Shown in pieces: positions 28,168-37,025 of a stretch of DNA of 64,000 nt. The notes under the pieces are model-generated. The model did no database searches, had not been told where the DNA came from, and saw only the letters and a list, made by a program, of their open reading frames with translations. The position numbers and the translations under genes are program-made. The stretch's first letter is position 1; each line of letters starts with the position of its first letter. The stretch comes from Rhizomicrobium sp. (lineage in GTDB: Bacteria; Pseudomonadota; Alphaproteobacteria; Micropepsales; Micropepsaceae): contig JBBCGL010000001.1 of NCBI GenBank assembly GCA_037200385.1, forward strand, positions 4,479,418 through 4,543,417, in the 5' to 3' direction.

Positions 28168-29258
28168 GTCGCCCCCTTCTTCAGCCGCACCGACAGATCG
28201 AAGCGCTGCAGGCCGGGGCTCGGCCCCTGCATCAGCGGGCTGCGGAATTGTGCATCGGAAAAGAATGCGGCGGCATCGAACAGTGCGATGAGCGACGCGG
28301 CTTCCGGCGAGAAGCCATGCAGCCGGACCTCGTCGCCGTTCAGCTCGAACTCGTAGAGCCAGGTGTCGTCGGGCAGCAGACGCGCGACGCGCGCCAGCAC
28401 GGCGATGGCGGCGGGATTGCGCTTCTGCTGCGCGAGGAAGACGGCGCGGCGGTTGGCGGCATCGAGCCTGTGCTGCAATCGCTCGACGGTCATCGCCCTT
28501 GCGCGCGCCGCATCGACCCGGTCGGACAGGTCGGCGGCGACGGCCTCGCCGCGCAGATAGAGGCTCGCCACCATGCCCGCCGCCAGCAGCAGCACGAGGC
28601 CGGCGAGCATCGGCACGATCCGTGGGGCCCAGCGCAGGCGTTGCGCCGCCGCGGGGTCGGCGGGAAAGGTCCCGCCATCGGCCTTGCGCGCATCGCCGTC
28701 GAAGGCGACCGCCGAAAGCGCGATGCCGGCCTCGCGGCACAATGCGACGGCATCGTCCACCGGTTCGCGGCGGATGATGCGCAGCGCGACGTCGAGCCCG
28801 TCGCGGTCCGTGTTCGCCACGCGATAGTCGTAATAGATGTCCTCGGTCCCGATGGGACTCTGGCGCACCACCTCGTGGCGCAGGATGTCGTCCAGGTTGC
28901 GCGCCGCGCCGCGCGGCAGGCGCAGCGGCCGCACCAGCGCATCCTCCGCCGGCAATTGCAGGATCACCGGATCGGCCAGCCATGCGGCGAGGCCGGTGGC
29001 GCGGGGTGTCGACAGGCGCAAGGTCCGGGCCGCGAAGGCATCGCGCGGGATGCGCGCGATCATCGTCTCGAACGCCGTCGTCCGCCGCGCCACGATGAGC
29101 TCGGCCGGCCGGACCTCGATCAGGATCGCGTCGCGCCCGGTCTCGAACGCGTCGCGCAACCGCCGCGGCACCAGCGACGCGAGCTCGTCCAGCCACCAGC
29201 GCCAGCCGGCGCGCAGCCGATAGATCCATTCGCTCGGACCGGGCTCAGCGCCGTCCAT
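28164..29258 (-). CDS. gspL: Type II secretion inner-membrane protein GspL
   Basis: A 364-residue protein linking the cytoplasmic ATPase GspE to the membrane. The N-terminal half is an actin-like cytoplasmic domain, then a single membrane segment near 215-235 (APRIVPMLAGLVLLLAAGMV), then a PilN-like periplasmic domain with LARVARLLPDDTWLYEFELNGDEVRLHGFS, a clear GspL/PilN feature. The ATG at 29258 overlaps the gspJ stop by one base (TGATG); a TTG one codon earlier is the alternative. Confidence 0.88.
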   Translation of the reverse strand: MDGAEPGPSEWIYRLRAGWRWWLDELASLVPRRLRDAFETGRDAILIEVRPAELIVARRTTAFETMIARIPRDAFAARTLRLSTPRATGLAAWLADPVILQLPAEDALVRPLRLPRGAARNLDDILRHEVVRQSPIGTEDIYYDYRVANTDRDGLDVALRIIRREPVDDAVALCREAGIALSAVAFDGDARKADGGTFPADPAAAQRLRWAPRIVPMLAGLVLLLAAGMVASLYLRGEAVAADLSDRVDAARARAMTVERLQHRLDAANRRAVFLAQQKRNPAAIAVLARVARLLPDDTWLYEFELNGDEVRLHGFSPEAASLIALFDAAAFFSDAQFRSPLMQGPSPGLQRFDLSVRLKKGAT

Positions 29259-29875
29259 CAAGGGCCTCTGCAGGATTTTGTGGCGGGATCATAGGTGCAA
29301 TCGGCCTCGGCCGAAATGCGAGGCACGACGAAAAGTTCGGGCCAGGCCCGCACATCGCCTTTCGAGAACGTCACGCGCAGCCGCACGGCAGTGGGCAGCT
29401 CGCTCCGGCCGCTCCAATCCGTCGTCCAGGTGCCGTCCGTGGCGCGATAGCCGAATTCGACGCCTTGCACATGGCGCAACAGATCCCCACCGGCCGCGCC
29501 GAACGCCATCGACAGGCGCCTGAGCGGTCCGTCCGGCCGCATCGCGACCAGGAGGTTCGCGCAGCTGCGGTCTCCGGCGGCGCCTGGCAGAGGCGCAAGG
29601 AAGCGCAGCGACGCCTGCGTCCCTGAAAATTGCACGCGCGGCGGACCGCCTGGCGGCGCGGCGGACGCGATGCGGCGCGGACAGGCGCGCTCGATCTCGC
29701 TGCGCAGGAGGTTCTGCGCCGAACGGACCGTATCGCCCGCGTCGGCGTTGGCGGTGCTGTGCTCCCAGGCGCGGCTGCCGAACCGCAGGCCGCCCAGCAG
29801 CAGGACGAACAACAGGCCGAGCAGCGTCATCGAGACGAGAAGCTCGATCAACGTGAATCCCGCCTGTGCCTTCAC
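29258..29875 (-). CDS. gspJ: Type II secretion minor pseudopilin GspJ
   Basis: A 205-residue minor pseudopilin. The start is GTG at 29875, reading VKAQAGFTLIELLVSMTLLG, with the prepilin peptidase site AG/FTLIE and Glu5 of the mature protein. The mature globular part contains FGSRAWEHSTAN and LLVAMRPDGPLRRLSMAFG. The GTG overlaps the stop of gspI. The order H-I-J agrees with other gsp operons. Confidence 0.9.
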   Translation of the reverse strand: MKAQAGFTLIELLVSMTLLGLLFVLLLGGLRFGSRAWEHSTANADAGDTVRSAQNLLRSEIERACPRRIASAAPPGGPPRVQFSGTQASLRFLAPLPGAAGDRSCANLLVAMRPDGPLRRLSMAFGAAGGDLLRHVQGVEFGYRATDGTWTTDWSGRSELPTAVRLRVTFSKGDVRAWPELFVVPRISAEADCTYDPATKSCRGP

Positions 29876-30258
29876 GGCGGTTTCACCGGCGCAACGAGGC
29901 GCAGTGCGGCGAGCGAGCGCTCGCCATCGCGCCACGAGACGGTGGCGCGCACGGCATAGGCGGACATCTTCCATGCCTTCGCGTCGTCCGTGTCGCCATA
30001 GGGACGTACGTTCAGGCGCCAACGGAATCCGTTCGAATAGATCCCGCTCGCCTGCCCGGGCGCCAAGGCATCGTCGCTGGCCGCGCGCGCCAGCAGGGAT
30101 TGCGCCAGCGCCGCTGCGGTGGCGTCGTCCCGCGCCTTGCGGGTCCGGTCGAGCGAATCGGAGATCGCGCCGAACAGCACCGTCATCGCGATGCTGAGGA
30201 TCGCGAGCGAGACCAGGAGTTCCACCAGCGTGAAGCCGCGCTCGCGCCGCTCATTCAT
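29872..30258 (-). CDS. gspI: Type II secretion minor pseudopilin GspI
   Basis: A 128-residue minor pseudopilin. It starts MNERRERGFTLVELLVSLAI, with cleavage expected at RG/FTLVE and Glu5 present. The size and the short C-terminal domain (ATVSWRDGERSLAALRLVAP) agree with GspI. The ATG overlaps the end of gspH by eight bases. Confidence 0.9.
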   Translation of the reverse strand: MNERRERGFTLVELLVSLAILSIAMTVLFGAISDSLDRTRKARDDATAAALAQSLLARAASDDALAPGQASGIYSNGFRWRLNVRPYGDTDDAKAWKMSAYAVRATVSWRDGERSLAALRLVAPVKPP

Positions 30259-30694
30259 CGATGCTGACCCGTCCGGTGAGCCAGTCGACGGCGACCCGAT
30301 GCTTGCGCGTTTCCTGTCCGACCAGGATCGCGCCGCCGGTCGAGCTTCCATCGGCGGCAAAGCCGATCTCGGCTGCCGCTCTTCCCGGCACGAGCACGAA
30401 CGGAACGCCGCCGGGCAGCGTCCGCCGGCGGTCGCCGGGCTCGATCAGATAGACCTGATGCGCCGCATCGAAGCGGACGGACGTCGCGCCGCCGCCGGCG
30501 ACCGCATTGCCGCGCGCCGCGCGCAGGTCGCCCGCCAGTGCCCGCGCCGCGGCCAGCGAGCGGGTGCCCGGCAAGGCCGACTGAAGCAGGATGGGGATCG
30601 CGGCGACCAGCAGGCCTATGATCGCGAGGACGACCAGCAGCTCGACCAGCGTGAAGCCGGCCTCACCAGTTCTTGACGGGCGGATCGGCGCCAT
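30251..30694 (-). CDS. gspH: Type II secretion minor pseudopilin GspH
   Basis: A 147-residue pseudopilin with leader MAPIRPSRTGEAG and methylation site G/FTLVELLVVLAIIG. The nearest usable start, ATG at 30694, lies inside the end of gspG, overlapping it by 32 bases. The C-terminal domain has VAVDWLTGRVSIDE. It belongs to the GspH/FimT group by length and by position after gspG. Confidence 0.88.
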   Translation of the reverse strand: MAPIRPSRTGEAGFTLVELLVVLAIIGLLVAAIPILLQSALPGTRSLAAARALAGDLRAARGNAVAGGGATSVRFDAAHQVYLIEPGDRRRTLPGGVPFVLVPGRAAAEIGFAADGSSTGGAILVGQETRKHRVAVDWLTGRVSIDE

Positions 30695-31097
30695 TGCTCG
30701 CTTCTCCGTCGGGCCCGTTGCTCGACAGGTCGTAGTCGTTGTTGTGCTTGCCCGGCGTCACATAGACGTAAGGATGGCCCCAGGGATCGTTCAGGCTGGT
30801 CGTGGCTTTCACATATGGCCCGTTCCAGTTGTCGGCGCCGGGCGGCTTCGCCTTGAGCGCCGCAAGCCCTTCCTGCGTCGTCGGATAGCGTCCCACGTCC
30901 ATCTTGTAGAGGTCGAGCGTCGAAGACAGGCTCTCGATCTGCGCATGCGCCGTGCTCATCTTGGCGGAGCCGAGATAGCGCAGCAGGATCGGCGTCGCGA
31001 TGGTCGCCAGCAGGCCGATGATGGCGAGCACCACCAGCAGCTCGACCAGCGTATAGCCCTCCTCGCGGCGGCGGGTTTTCCGTGTCCAGGTCTTCAT
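30663..31097 (-). CDS. gspG: Type II secretion major pseudopilin GspG
   Basis: The main pseudopilus subunit, 144 residues. It starts MKTWTRKTRRREEGYTLVEL, with prepilin cleavage at EG/YTLVE. The globular domain has the conserved YKMDVGRYPTTQEGLAAL and DPWGHPYVYVTPG, and the C-terminal YDLSSNGPDGE, the calcium-binding loop typical of GspG. It is the most recognisable gene of the system and lies 11 bases after gspF. Confidence 0.96.
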   Translation of the reverse strand: MKTWTRKTRRREEGYTLVELLVVLAIIGLLATIATPILLRYLGSAKMSTAHAQIESLSSTLDLYKMDVGRYPTTQEGLAALKAKPPGADNWNGPYVKATTSLNDPWGHPYVYVTPGKHNNDYDLSSNGPDGEASNGADPPVKNW

Positions 31098-31108
31098 CGT
31101 CTTGCCCT

Positions 31109-32335
31109 TCAGATCGCCACGTCGTTCACGCTCAGGATCGCGACCAGTATCGAGCCTATCAGACCGGCGACGATCAAGCCCATCAGGACCGTCATGCAGG
31201 GCACCAGCAGGGCGACCAGCCGGTCGATCGTGTGCCGCACCTCGCGCTCGTAGAGGTCCGCCTGGCGCAGCAGCATGCCGTCGAGCTGCCCGCTCTCCTC
31301 TCCCACCCGCATCATGTCGAGCGCAAGGGCCGGAAAGGTTCCTGTTGCCCGCAGATGGCGCGACAGCGAGTCGCCCTCCTTGAGGCCCGTCGCCGCGCCG
31401 TGCACCGCGCCGGCGATGACCGTGTTGCCCAGCGTGTCGCCGGTGACGATCAGCGCCTGGGGCAGCGAAACGCCGTTCTTCAGCAACGTTCCCAAGGTGC
31501 GCGCGAAGCGCTCCACATCGATCTTGGCGAGCAGGCTCCCGATCAAGGGAATCCGCAGCAGGGCGCCGTCCCAGCGCCTGCGAAACGCCGCATCCTGCAG
31601 GCCGCGCCGCAGCGCGAGGCCGAGCGCCGCCAGGCCGAGCAGGATCGCCCAGGACCAGGTGGTGACGAAATCGCCCACGGCGATGACGAACTGCGTTTCG
31701 GGCGGCAGCGCCTTGCCGGCTTCCGCGAACATCGGCTTGAAGGCGGGCAGCACATAGACGAGCACGACGATGATCGACAGCCCCGCCGTCGCCAGAAGGA
31801 TCATCGGATAGATGAGCGCCGAGATCACCGCCTCGCGCACCGCGAGCGAGCGCCCGAGATATTCGCCGAGCTGCTCCAGCGCCGCCTGCAGATCGCCGCC
31901 CTGCTCGCCGGCCCGCGCGATGTTGACGTAGAATTTCGGGAAGGCCGCACTTTCGGCCAGCGCGTCGGCGAAGGTCGCGCCGCTGCGCACCTGCGCGAGG
32001 ATGCGCTCGAAGACGGGCCGCATCGGCTTGGTCTCGTCGAGATTGACCAGGATCTCCAGCGCACGGTCTAGTTCGAGCCCCGCCTGCAGCAGCGCCGACA
32101 ATTCCTGCGTCGCGACCACCAGGCTGCGGGGCGAGAAGCGCTTGCGCGGCAACAGGTCCTTGCGCAGCCGCGCGCGCCACGACGTGCGCCCGGCGGCAAC
32201 GCCCTGCTCGGCATGGATCGGATAATGTCCGCGATTGCGGATCTCCTCGATCGCGCCCGCTTCCGTGGCGGCGTCCAGCACGCCCGTCACGATGCTGCCC
32301 GAGGCCGTCATGGCGCGATAGCGGAAGCGCGGCAT
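31109..32335 (-). CDS. gspF: Type II secretion inner-membrane platform protein GspF
   Basis: A 408-residue polytopic protein of the GspF/PilC family that forms the platform for pseudopilus assembly. It starts MPRFRYRAMTASGSIVTG, has the two repeated GspF cytoplasmic domains (first with LSALLQAGLELDRALEIL, second with LGTLLKNGVSLPQALIVTGD), and three membrane segments, the last at SVNDVAI. It lies two bases after gspE. Confidence 0.95.
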   Translation of the reverse strand: MPRFRYRAMTASGSIVTGVLDAATEAGAIEEIRNRGHYPIHAEQGVAAGRTSWRARLRKDLLPRKRFSPRSLVVATQELSALLQAGLELDRALEILVNLDETKPMRPVFERILAQVRSGATFADALAESAAFPKFYVNIARAGEQGGDLQAALEQLGEYLGRSLAVREAVISALIYPMILLATAGLSIIVVLVYVLPAFKPMFAEAGKALPPETQFVIAVGDFVTTWSWAILLGLAALGLALRRGLQDAAFRRRWDGALLRIPLIGSLLAKIDVERFARTLGTLLKNGVSLPQALIVTGDTLGNTVIAGAVHGAATGLKEGDSLSRHLRATGTFPALALDMMRVGEESGQLDGMLLRQADLYEREVRHTIDRLVALLVPCMTVLMGLIVAGLIGSILVAILSVNDVAI

Positions 32336-32337
32336 CG

Positions 32338-34074
32338 TCAGGCGGCCCGCGTCGCGCGCAGGACTTCCTCGACGCTCGTCAGCCCCGCCAGCACCTTCGC
32401 CATGCCGTCGGCATGCATGCTGCGCATGCCCTCCGTCGCGGCCTGACGGCGGATCGCGCCGGCTTCCGCATGTTCGAGCACCAGGTGGCGCAGCGCGTCC
32501 GACATCACCAGCACCTCGACGATGGTGGTGCGGCCGGCATAGCCCGTGCCGTTGCATTGCGCGCAGCCCTGCGCCGCAAAAAGCGTCGTGCCGCCGGGCT
32601 GCGGCGCGATCTGCAGCCGTGCGAGCAGGGCGGGGTCGGCCTGATAGGCCCGGCGGCAATGCGGGCACAAGGTGCGCACCAGCCGCTGCGCCAGGACGCC
32701 GCTGATCGTCGAGGTCAGGAGATAGTCCTCGATCCCCATGTCGAGCAGGCGCGTCACCGCGCTGGGCGCGTCGTTGGTATGCAAGGTCGAAAGGATGAGA
32801 TGACCGGTCAGTGCGGCCTGGACCGCGGTCTGCGCGGTCTCCAGGTCGCGCACCTCGCCGACCATCATGATGTCCGGATCCTGGCGCAGGAAGCCGCGCA
32901 TCGCGCTCGCGAAGGTGAGGCCCACCTGCGGCTTGACCTGCACCTGGTTGACCCCGGCCATCTGGTATTCGACCGGATCCTCGATGGTGAGGATCTTGCG
33001 GTCCTTCGTGTTGAGCTCCGACAGCCCGGCATAGAGCGTCGTCGTCTTGCCGCTGCCGGTGGGACCGGTCACCAGGATGATGCCGTGCGGCTGGGCCAGC
33101 AGGGTGCGGATCGTGGCGATCGTATCCGGATCGAAGCCGAGTTCGACGAAGTCGAGCTTCAGGTTGCCGCGGTCCAGGATGCGCAGCACCGCGCATTCGC
33201 CGTGGATCGTCGGCATCATCGAGACGCGGAAGTCGATGTCCTTGCCGCGCACCGCGAGCCGGATGCGCCCATCCTGCGCGACGCGGCGCTCGGCGATGTT
33301 CAGCTTGGCCATCACCTTGATGCGCGACAGCACCGCGGCCGCGAGATTGCGCGGCGGCGACTCCACTTCATGCAGGACGCCGTCGACGCGGTAGCGCACC
33401 CGCAACTCGCCGTCCATCGGCTCGATATGGATGTCGGAAGCACGCACCTCGACGGCACGCGTGATCAGCAGGTTGACCAGGCGGATGACCGGCGCCTCGC
33501 TCGCGCTGTCCTTGATGCGGTCGACGTCGTCGCTGGCGCTCTCCTCCGCACGGTCGCGCGTTTCGTGCGCGATCTGGTGGATTTCCGATTTGCCGCTGCC
33601 GTAGAGCCGGGCGAACGCCGTCTCGAAATCGGCCGGCAGCGCGACCCGCCGCAGGACGGGTTTGCCGGATGCGAAGCGCGCCGCCTCGGCGGCATAGTCG
33701 TTCAGAGGGTCGACCATGGCGAGGACGAGCCCGCTCGCACCGTCCGCCAGCGGCAGCACCTGCGCCTCGCGCAGGAATTGGCGGCTCAACCGTTCCTCGA
33801 ACAGCGGCGAGCCGGGATAATCGGCCGCCACGGCGAGGTCGAGGCCCAGCAGCGCCGCGAGGCTCTCCGCGATATCGCGTTCCGATGCCAGGCCGAGCCG
33901 TGCCAGTACGAGTTCGAGCCGCTCGCCGCTTTCCGCCGCAAGCCGTTCCGCGCGCTGCGCGCCTGCCGGCGCGAGCTTGCCCGCCGCGATCAGATGGGCG
34001 CCGAGCGCCTTGCGGACCGGATGTGACGGTGCCGCTACGCTTTGTCCCAAAACCGCTTCCTGGCCTGCCGGCAT
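32338..34074 (-). CDS. gspE: Type II secretion ATPase GspE
   Basis: Hexameric cytoplasmic ATPase that drives pseudopilus assembly, 578 residues. It has the N-terminal domain that binds GspL, Walker A GPTGSGKTTT near 335, the Asp-box TIEDPVEYQM, Walker B-like DIMMVGEVRD and the tetracysteine zinc motif CPHC...CAQC near 470-515, which is specific to GspE/PilB types. It is the first gene of the minus-strand operon E-F-G-H-I-J-L-M-C-D-K and divergent from the DUF192 gene (83-base gap holding the promoters). Confidence 0.96.
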   Translation of the reverse strand: MPAGQEAVLGQSVAAPSHPVRKALGAHLIAAGKLAPAGAQRAERLAAESGERLELVLARLGLASERDIAESLAALLGLDLAVAADYPGSPLFEERLSRQFLREAQVLPLADGASGLVLAMVDPLNDYAAEAARFASGKPVLRRVALPADFETAFARLYGSGKSEIHQIAHETRDRAEESASDDVDRIKDSASEAPVIRLVNLLITRAVEVRASDIHIEPMDGELRVRYRVDGVLHEVESPPRNLAAAVLSRIKVMAKLNIAERRVAQDGRIRLAVRGKDIDFRVSMMPTIHGECAVLRILDRGNLKLDFVELGFDPDTIATIRTLLAQPHGIILVTGPTGSGKTTTLYAGLSELNTKDRKILTIEDPVEYQMAGVNQVQVKPQVGLTFASAMRGFLRQDPDIMMVGEVRDLETAQTAVQAALTGHLILSTLHTNDAPSAVTRLLDMGIEDYLLTSTISGVLAQRLVRTLCPHCRRAYQADPALLARLQIAPQPGGTTLFAAQGCAQCNGTGYAGRTTIVEVLVMSDALRHLVLEHAEAGAIRRQAATEGMRSMHADGMAKVLAGLTSVEEVLRATRAA

Positions 34075-34157
34075 CTATGCACTCCCGCTCCGGGCACTAT
34101 ACGGTCGCGCAGGAAGCGACGCCACAAAGCGTCTCGCAGCCGAGGGATATCGCCGCC

Positions 34158-34619
34158 ATGCGCATGTCATTCGCCGCCTTTGCGCTCGTCCTGCTGGCCG
34201 CGGTTCCGGCCAGCGCGGCGCCGCGGCTGCCGGTCGAGACGGTCGTCATCCAGACCGGCCATGGCGAACACGCTTTCCAGATGGAGGTCGCGGCCGACGA
34301 GACGTCACGGGCGACCGGCCTGATGCGCCGCACCCATCTGGCACGCGACGCCGGCATGCTGTTCGATTTCCGCACCGTCGTGATGACCGCGTTCTGGATG
34401 AAGGACACGCCGCTGCCGCTCGACATAATCTTCGTCCGGGCCGATGGAACCATCTCGACCATTGCGGCGAACGCGGTGCCTTATTCAACCGCCGAGATCG
34501 CGGCGGCGGAACCCATTCGCGCGGTGATTGAAATCCGTGGCGGCCTGTCGCGAGAACTCGGTATTGTTCCCGGAAACCGGGTCCGCGCGCCAATATTCAC
34601 GGAACCTTCAAGGCATTAG
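34158..34619 (+). CDS. Exported DUF192 family protein
   Basis: A 153-residue protein with signal peptide MRMSFAAFALVLLAAVPASA and cleavage after AxA. The mature part is a DUF192 domain: RATGLMRRTHLARDAGMLFDF, then MTAFWMKDTPLPLDIIFVRADG and the ending IEIRGGLSRELGIVPGNRV. The family is widespread in bacteria and archaea with no agreed function. A second in-frame ATG is at 34164. Divergent from gspE; shared regulation with secretion is possible but not shown. Confidence 0.88.
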   Translation: MRMSFAAFALVLLAAVPASAAPRLPVETVVIQTGHGEHAFQMEVAADETSRATGLMRRTHLARDAGMLFDFRTVVMTAFWMKDTPLPLDIIFVRADGTISTIAANAVPYSTAEIAAAEPIRAVIEIRGGLSRELGIVPGNRVRAPIFTEPSRH

Positions 34620-34795
34620 ATTGTGGCCCACAATATTATTTCTCCACTATGAGAACCGCGCGCGAATATTTGGCGATGGACCCCGGCGGAACGAGTAGTT
34701 AACGGCGCAAACCTGTGCTAGACGAACGCCCAATCCGGGGGGATTCCGTTCAAAGCCCCGACATATTCGATGGCACAAGGTGGCATGGCCGCGCT

Positions 34796-35809
34796 CGCGT
34801 GCCTGTGGAGGAGACGAAAATGCTCAAATTCACGAAACTGTCCGGCATGTTCGCGGCGACGCTCGTTGCGCTGATGTGGATCGCTCCGGCGCAGGCGCAG
34901 GCGACGCGCACCTGGATCTCGGGCGTCGGCGACGACGCCAATCCCTGCAGCCGTACGGCACCCTGCAGGACCTTTGCCGGCGCGATCTCCAAGACCGCAG
35001 GCGGCGGCGCGATCGACTGCCTCGATCCGGCTGGCGTCGGTGCCCTCACGGTCACCAAGGCGATCACCCTCGAATGCTCCGAGGGCGCGGGCGAGGCCGG
35101 CATCCTGGTCGCCGGAACCAATGGCGTCACGGTCAACGCCGGCGCCAACGACGTCGTCATCCTGACCGGCCTGCAGATCGACGGCGGCCCGATCGGCTCC
35201 AACTCGCTTGCCGGCGTGAGGTTCATCGCCGGACGGGTGCTGGAAATCCAGAACTGCCAAATCCGCAACTTCACGGGTGGCTCGCCCAACGGCTATGGCG
35301 TTTCCTTCGTGCCGGCCACGGGCGCCACGACGCAGCAGCTGATCATCACCGACACCACCATCACGACCAACGGCTCCGGTACCGGGGCCACGGGAACCGG
35401 CGCTGCGATCAATGTCGCGCCGACGGGCAGCGGCACGGTCAACGTGACGCTCGACCGGGTCGAGGTCGTCAACAACGCGCAAGGCGTGACGATCAACAGC
35501 ACTGGCATGAGCGGCGGCGCGGTCACGGCCACGATCAGCGACAGCACCCTGGCCAGCAGCCAGACCGGCTTGACCGTGGCGGGTACGACCCCCGTGACGG
35601 CCATGCTGATCCGCGACCGGATCTCCAACAATGCCGGCTTCGGCATCATCACGGCCGGTTCGGGCTCTTCGGTGAAGGTGGGCTATTCGACGATCACCGG
35701 GAACGGCACCAGCCTGATCCAGGCCGCCGGCTCGCTGCTGTCCTATGGCAACAACCAGATCGACGGCAACGGCACCAATACCCTGCCGGGAACGACGGCC
35801 ACGCATTAA
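34796..35809 (+). repeat. First unit of a ~1,048-bp tandem duplication
   Basis: The unit includes an 18-base block before the gene (CGCGTGCCTGTGGAGGAG at 34796-34813) and the whole coding region. The second unit begins at 35844. The offset between copies is constant at 1,048 bases. The 3' two thirds (from about 35158) are nearly identical to the other copy, while the 5' third differs at many positions. Confidence 0.9.
34820..35809 (+). CDS. Secreted right-handed beta-helix protein, copy 1
   Basis: A 329-residue exported protein. Signal peptide MLKFTKLSGMFAATLVALMW with cleavage after AQAQA gives a mature start TRTWISGVGDDANPC. Two early cysteine pairs occur in NPCSRTAPC. The rest is a Thr/Asn/Gly-rich pattern of short repeats (ITVNAGANDVVILTGLQIDGG-like, TTITTNGSGTGATG, TLASSQTGLTV), as in parallel right-handed beta-helices. 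No catalytic residues of pectate lyases are evident, so a structural or adhesive role is as likely as an enzymatic one. A GGAGGAG ribosome binding site precedes the ATG. It could be a substrate of the adjacent type II system, but this is conjecture. Confidence 0.8.
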   Translation: MLKFTKLSGMFAATLVALMWIAPAQAQATRTWISGVGDDANPCSRTAPCRTFAGAISKTAGGGAIDCLDPAGVGALTVTKAITLECSEGAGEAGILVAGTNGVTVNAGANDVVILTGLQIDGGPIGSNSLAGVRFIAGRVLEIQNCQIRNFTGGSPNGYGVSFVPATGATTQQLIITDTTITTNGSGTGATGTGAAINVAPTGSGTVNVTLDRVEVVNNAQGVTINSTGMSGGAVTATISDSTLASSQTGLTVAGTTPVTAMLIRDRISNNAGFGIITAGSGSSVKVGYSTITGNGTSLIQAAGSLLSYGNNQIDGNGTNTLPGTTATH

Positions 35810-35843
35810 CTTCGATGGAAATAATGAAATTAAGGCCGCATTT

Positions 35844-36857
35844 CGCGTGCCTGTGGAGGAGGTAAGAATGCTCAAATTCTCGAAACTGACCGGCTTGGCG
35901 GCTGTGGCGCTCGTTGCGCTGGTCTGGGCCGCCCCTGCCCAGGCGCAGGCGACGCGCACCTGGGTGTCGGGCGTCGGCGACGACGTCAATCCCTGCAGCC
36001 GCACCGCACCGTGCAAGACGTTTCCCGGTGCGATCTCCAAGACCGCGCCGGGCGGTTCGATCGATTGCCTCGATCCGGCTGGCTTCGGTGCCCTCACGGT
36101 CACCAAGGCGATCACTCTCGAATGCTCCGAGGGCGCGGGCGAGGGCGGCATCCTGGTCGCCGGAACCAATGGCATCACGGTCAATGCCGGCGCCAACGAC
36201 GTCGTCATCCTGACCGGCCTGCAGATCGACGGCGGCCCGATCGGCTCCAACTCGCTTGCCGGCGTGAGGTTCATCGCCGGACGGGTGCTGGAAATCCAGA
36301 ACTGCCAAATCCGCAACTTCACGGGTGGCTCGCCCAACGGCTATGGCGTTTCCTTCGTGCCGGCCGCGGGTGCCACGACGCAGCAGCTGATCATCACCGA
36401 CACCACCATCACGACCAACGGCTCCGGTACCGGGGCCACGGGAACCGGCGCTGCGATCAATGTCGCGCCGACGGGCAGCGGCACGGTCAACGTGACGCTC
36501 GACCGGGTCGAGGTCGTCAACAACGCGCAAGGCGTGACGATCAACAGCACTGGCATGAGCGGCGGCGCGGTCACGGCCACGATCAGCGACAGCACCCTGG
36601 CCAGCAGCCAGACCGGCTTGACCGTGGCGGGTACGACCCCCGTGACGGCCATGCTGATCCGCGACCGGATCTCCAACAATGCCGGCTTCGGCATCATCAC
36701 GGCCGGTTCGGGCTCTTCGGTGAAGGTGGGCTATTCGACGATCACAGGAAACGGCACCAGCCTGATCCAGGCCGCCGGCTCGCTGCTGTCCTATGGCAAC
36801 AACCAGATCGACGGCAACGGCACCAATACCCTGCCGGGAACGACGGCCACGCACTGA
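35844..36857 (+). repeat. Second unit of the ~1,048-bp tandem duplication
   Basis: Starts with the same 18-base block (35844-35861). From about 36206 to the stop only six base differences from copy 1 are seen by eye over roughly 650 bases; most of these are silent and one changes Thr to Ala. Confidence 0.9.
35868..36857 (+). CDS. Secreted right-handed beta-helix protein, copy 2
   Basis: A 329-residue paralogue of the gene before it, of equal length. The signal peptide differs (MLKFSKLTGLAAVALVALVW), as do about 20 of the first 108 residues, for example ISGVGDDAN versus VSGVGDDVN, but the remaining ~220 residues are the same apart from one Thr/Ala exchange. The 58-base gap between the copies has no terminator, so both may be on one transcript, ended by the strong terminator at 36892. 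The two alternative N-terminal regions may indicate divergence in targeting, or the C-terminal part may have been homogenised by gene conversion. Confidence 0.8.
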   Translation: MLKFSKLTGLAAVALVALVWAAPAQAQATRTWVSGVGDDVNPCSRTAPCKTFPGAISKTAPGGSIDCLDPAGFGALTVTKAITLECSEGAGEGGILVAGTNGITVNAGANDVVILTGLQIDGGPIGSNSLAGVRFIAGRVLEIQNCQIRNFTGGSPNGYGVSFVPAAGATTQQLIITDTTITTNGSGTGATGTGAAINVAPTGSGTVNVTLDRVEVVNNAQGVTINSTGMSGGAVTATISDSTLASSQTGLTVAGTTPVTAMLIRDRISNNAGFGIITAGSGSSVKVGYSTITGNGTSLIQAAGSLLSYGNNQIDGNGTNTLPGTTATH

Positions 36858-36891
36858 CCGACGCTGCCTCTTGGAGGCAGTAATAAAACAG

Positions 36892-36928
36892 AAGCCTTGG
36901 GCGGATATTCCGCCCAAGGCTTTTTTTT
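36892..36928 (+). terminator. Strong intrinsic terminator after the beta-helix genes
   Basis: Perfect 14-base stem AAGCCTTGGGCGGA / TCCGCCCAAGGCTT (36892-36905 and 36909-36922) with a TAT loop, running into eight consecutive T. It isolates the beta-helix genes from the lasso-type cluster. Confidence 0.95.
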
Positions 36929-36976
36929 GATCATCTCACAAAAGGCCGGCTTTGCTTTGCAATGGTCTGAACGCAA

Positions 36977-37004
36977 AAAACCGCGCACAACCGTGCGCGG
37001 TTTT
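36977..37004 (-). terminator. Bidirectional intrinsic terminator downstream of the RiPP precursor
   Basis: Twelve-base stem AAAACCGCGCAC / GTGCGCGGTTTT with loop AACC. On the minus strand it lies 22 bases after the precursor stop and ends with a T run (complement of the A tract 36975-36980), so it most likely ends the K-C-A transcript. It would also work, more weakly, on the plus strand. Confidence 0.85.
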
Positions 37005-37025
37005 GAGCAGCAACTTCGCGTCGTC

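Noticed and set aside
34653-34706. A 17-codon frame upstream of the beta-helix genes
   Set aside because: No ribosome binding site and no resemblance to a leader or toxin peptide.
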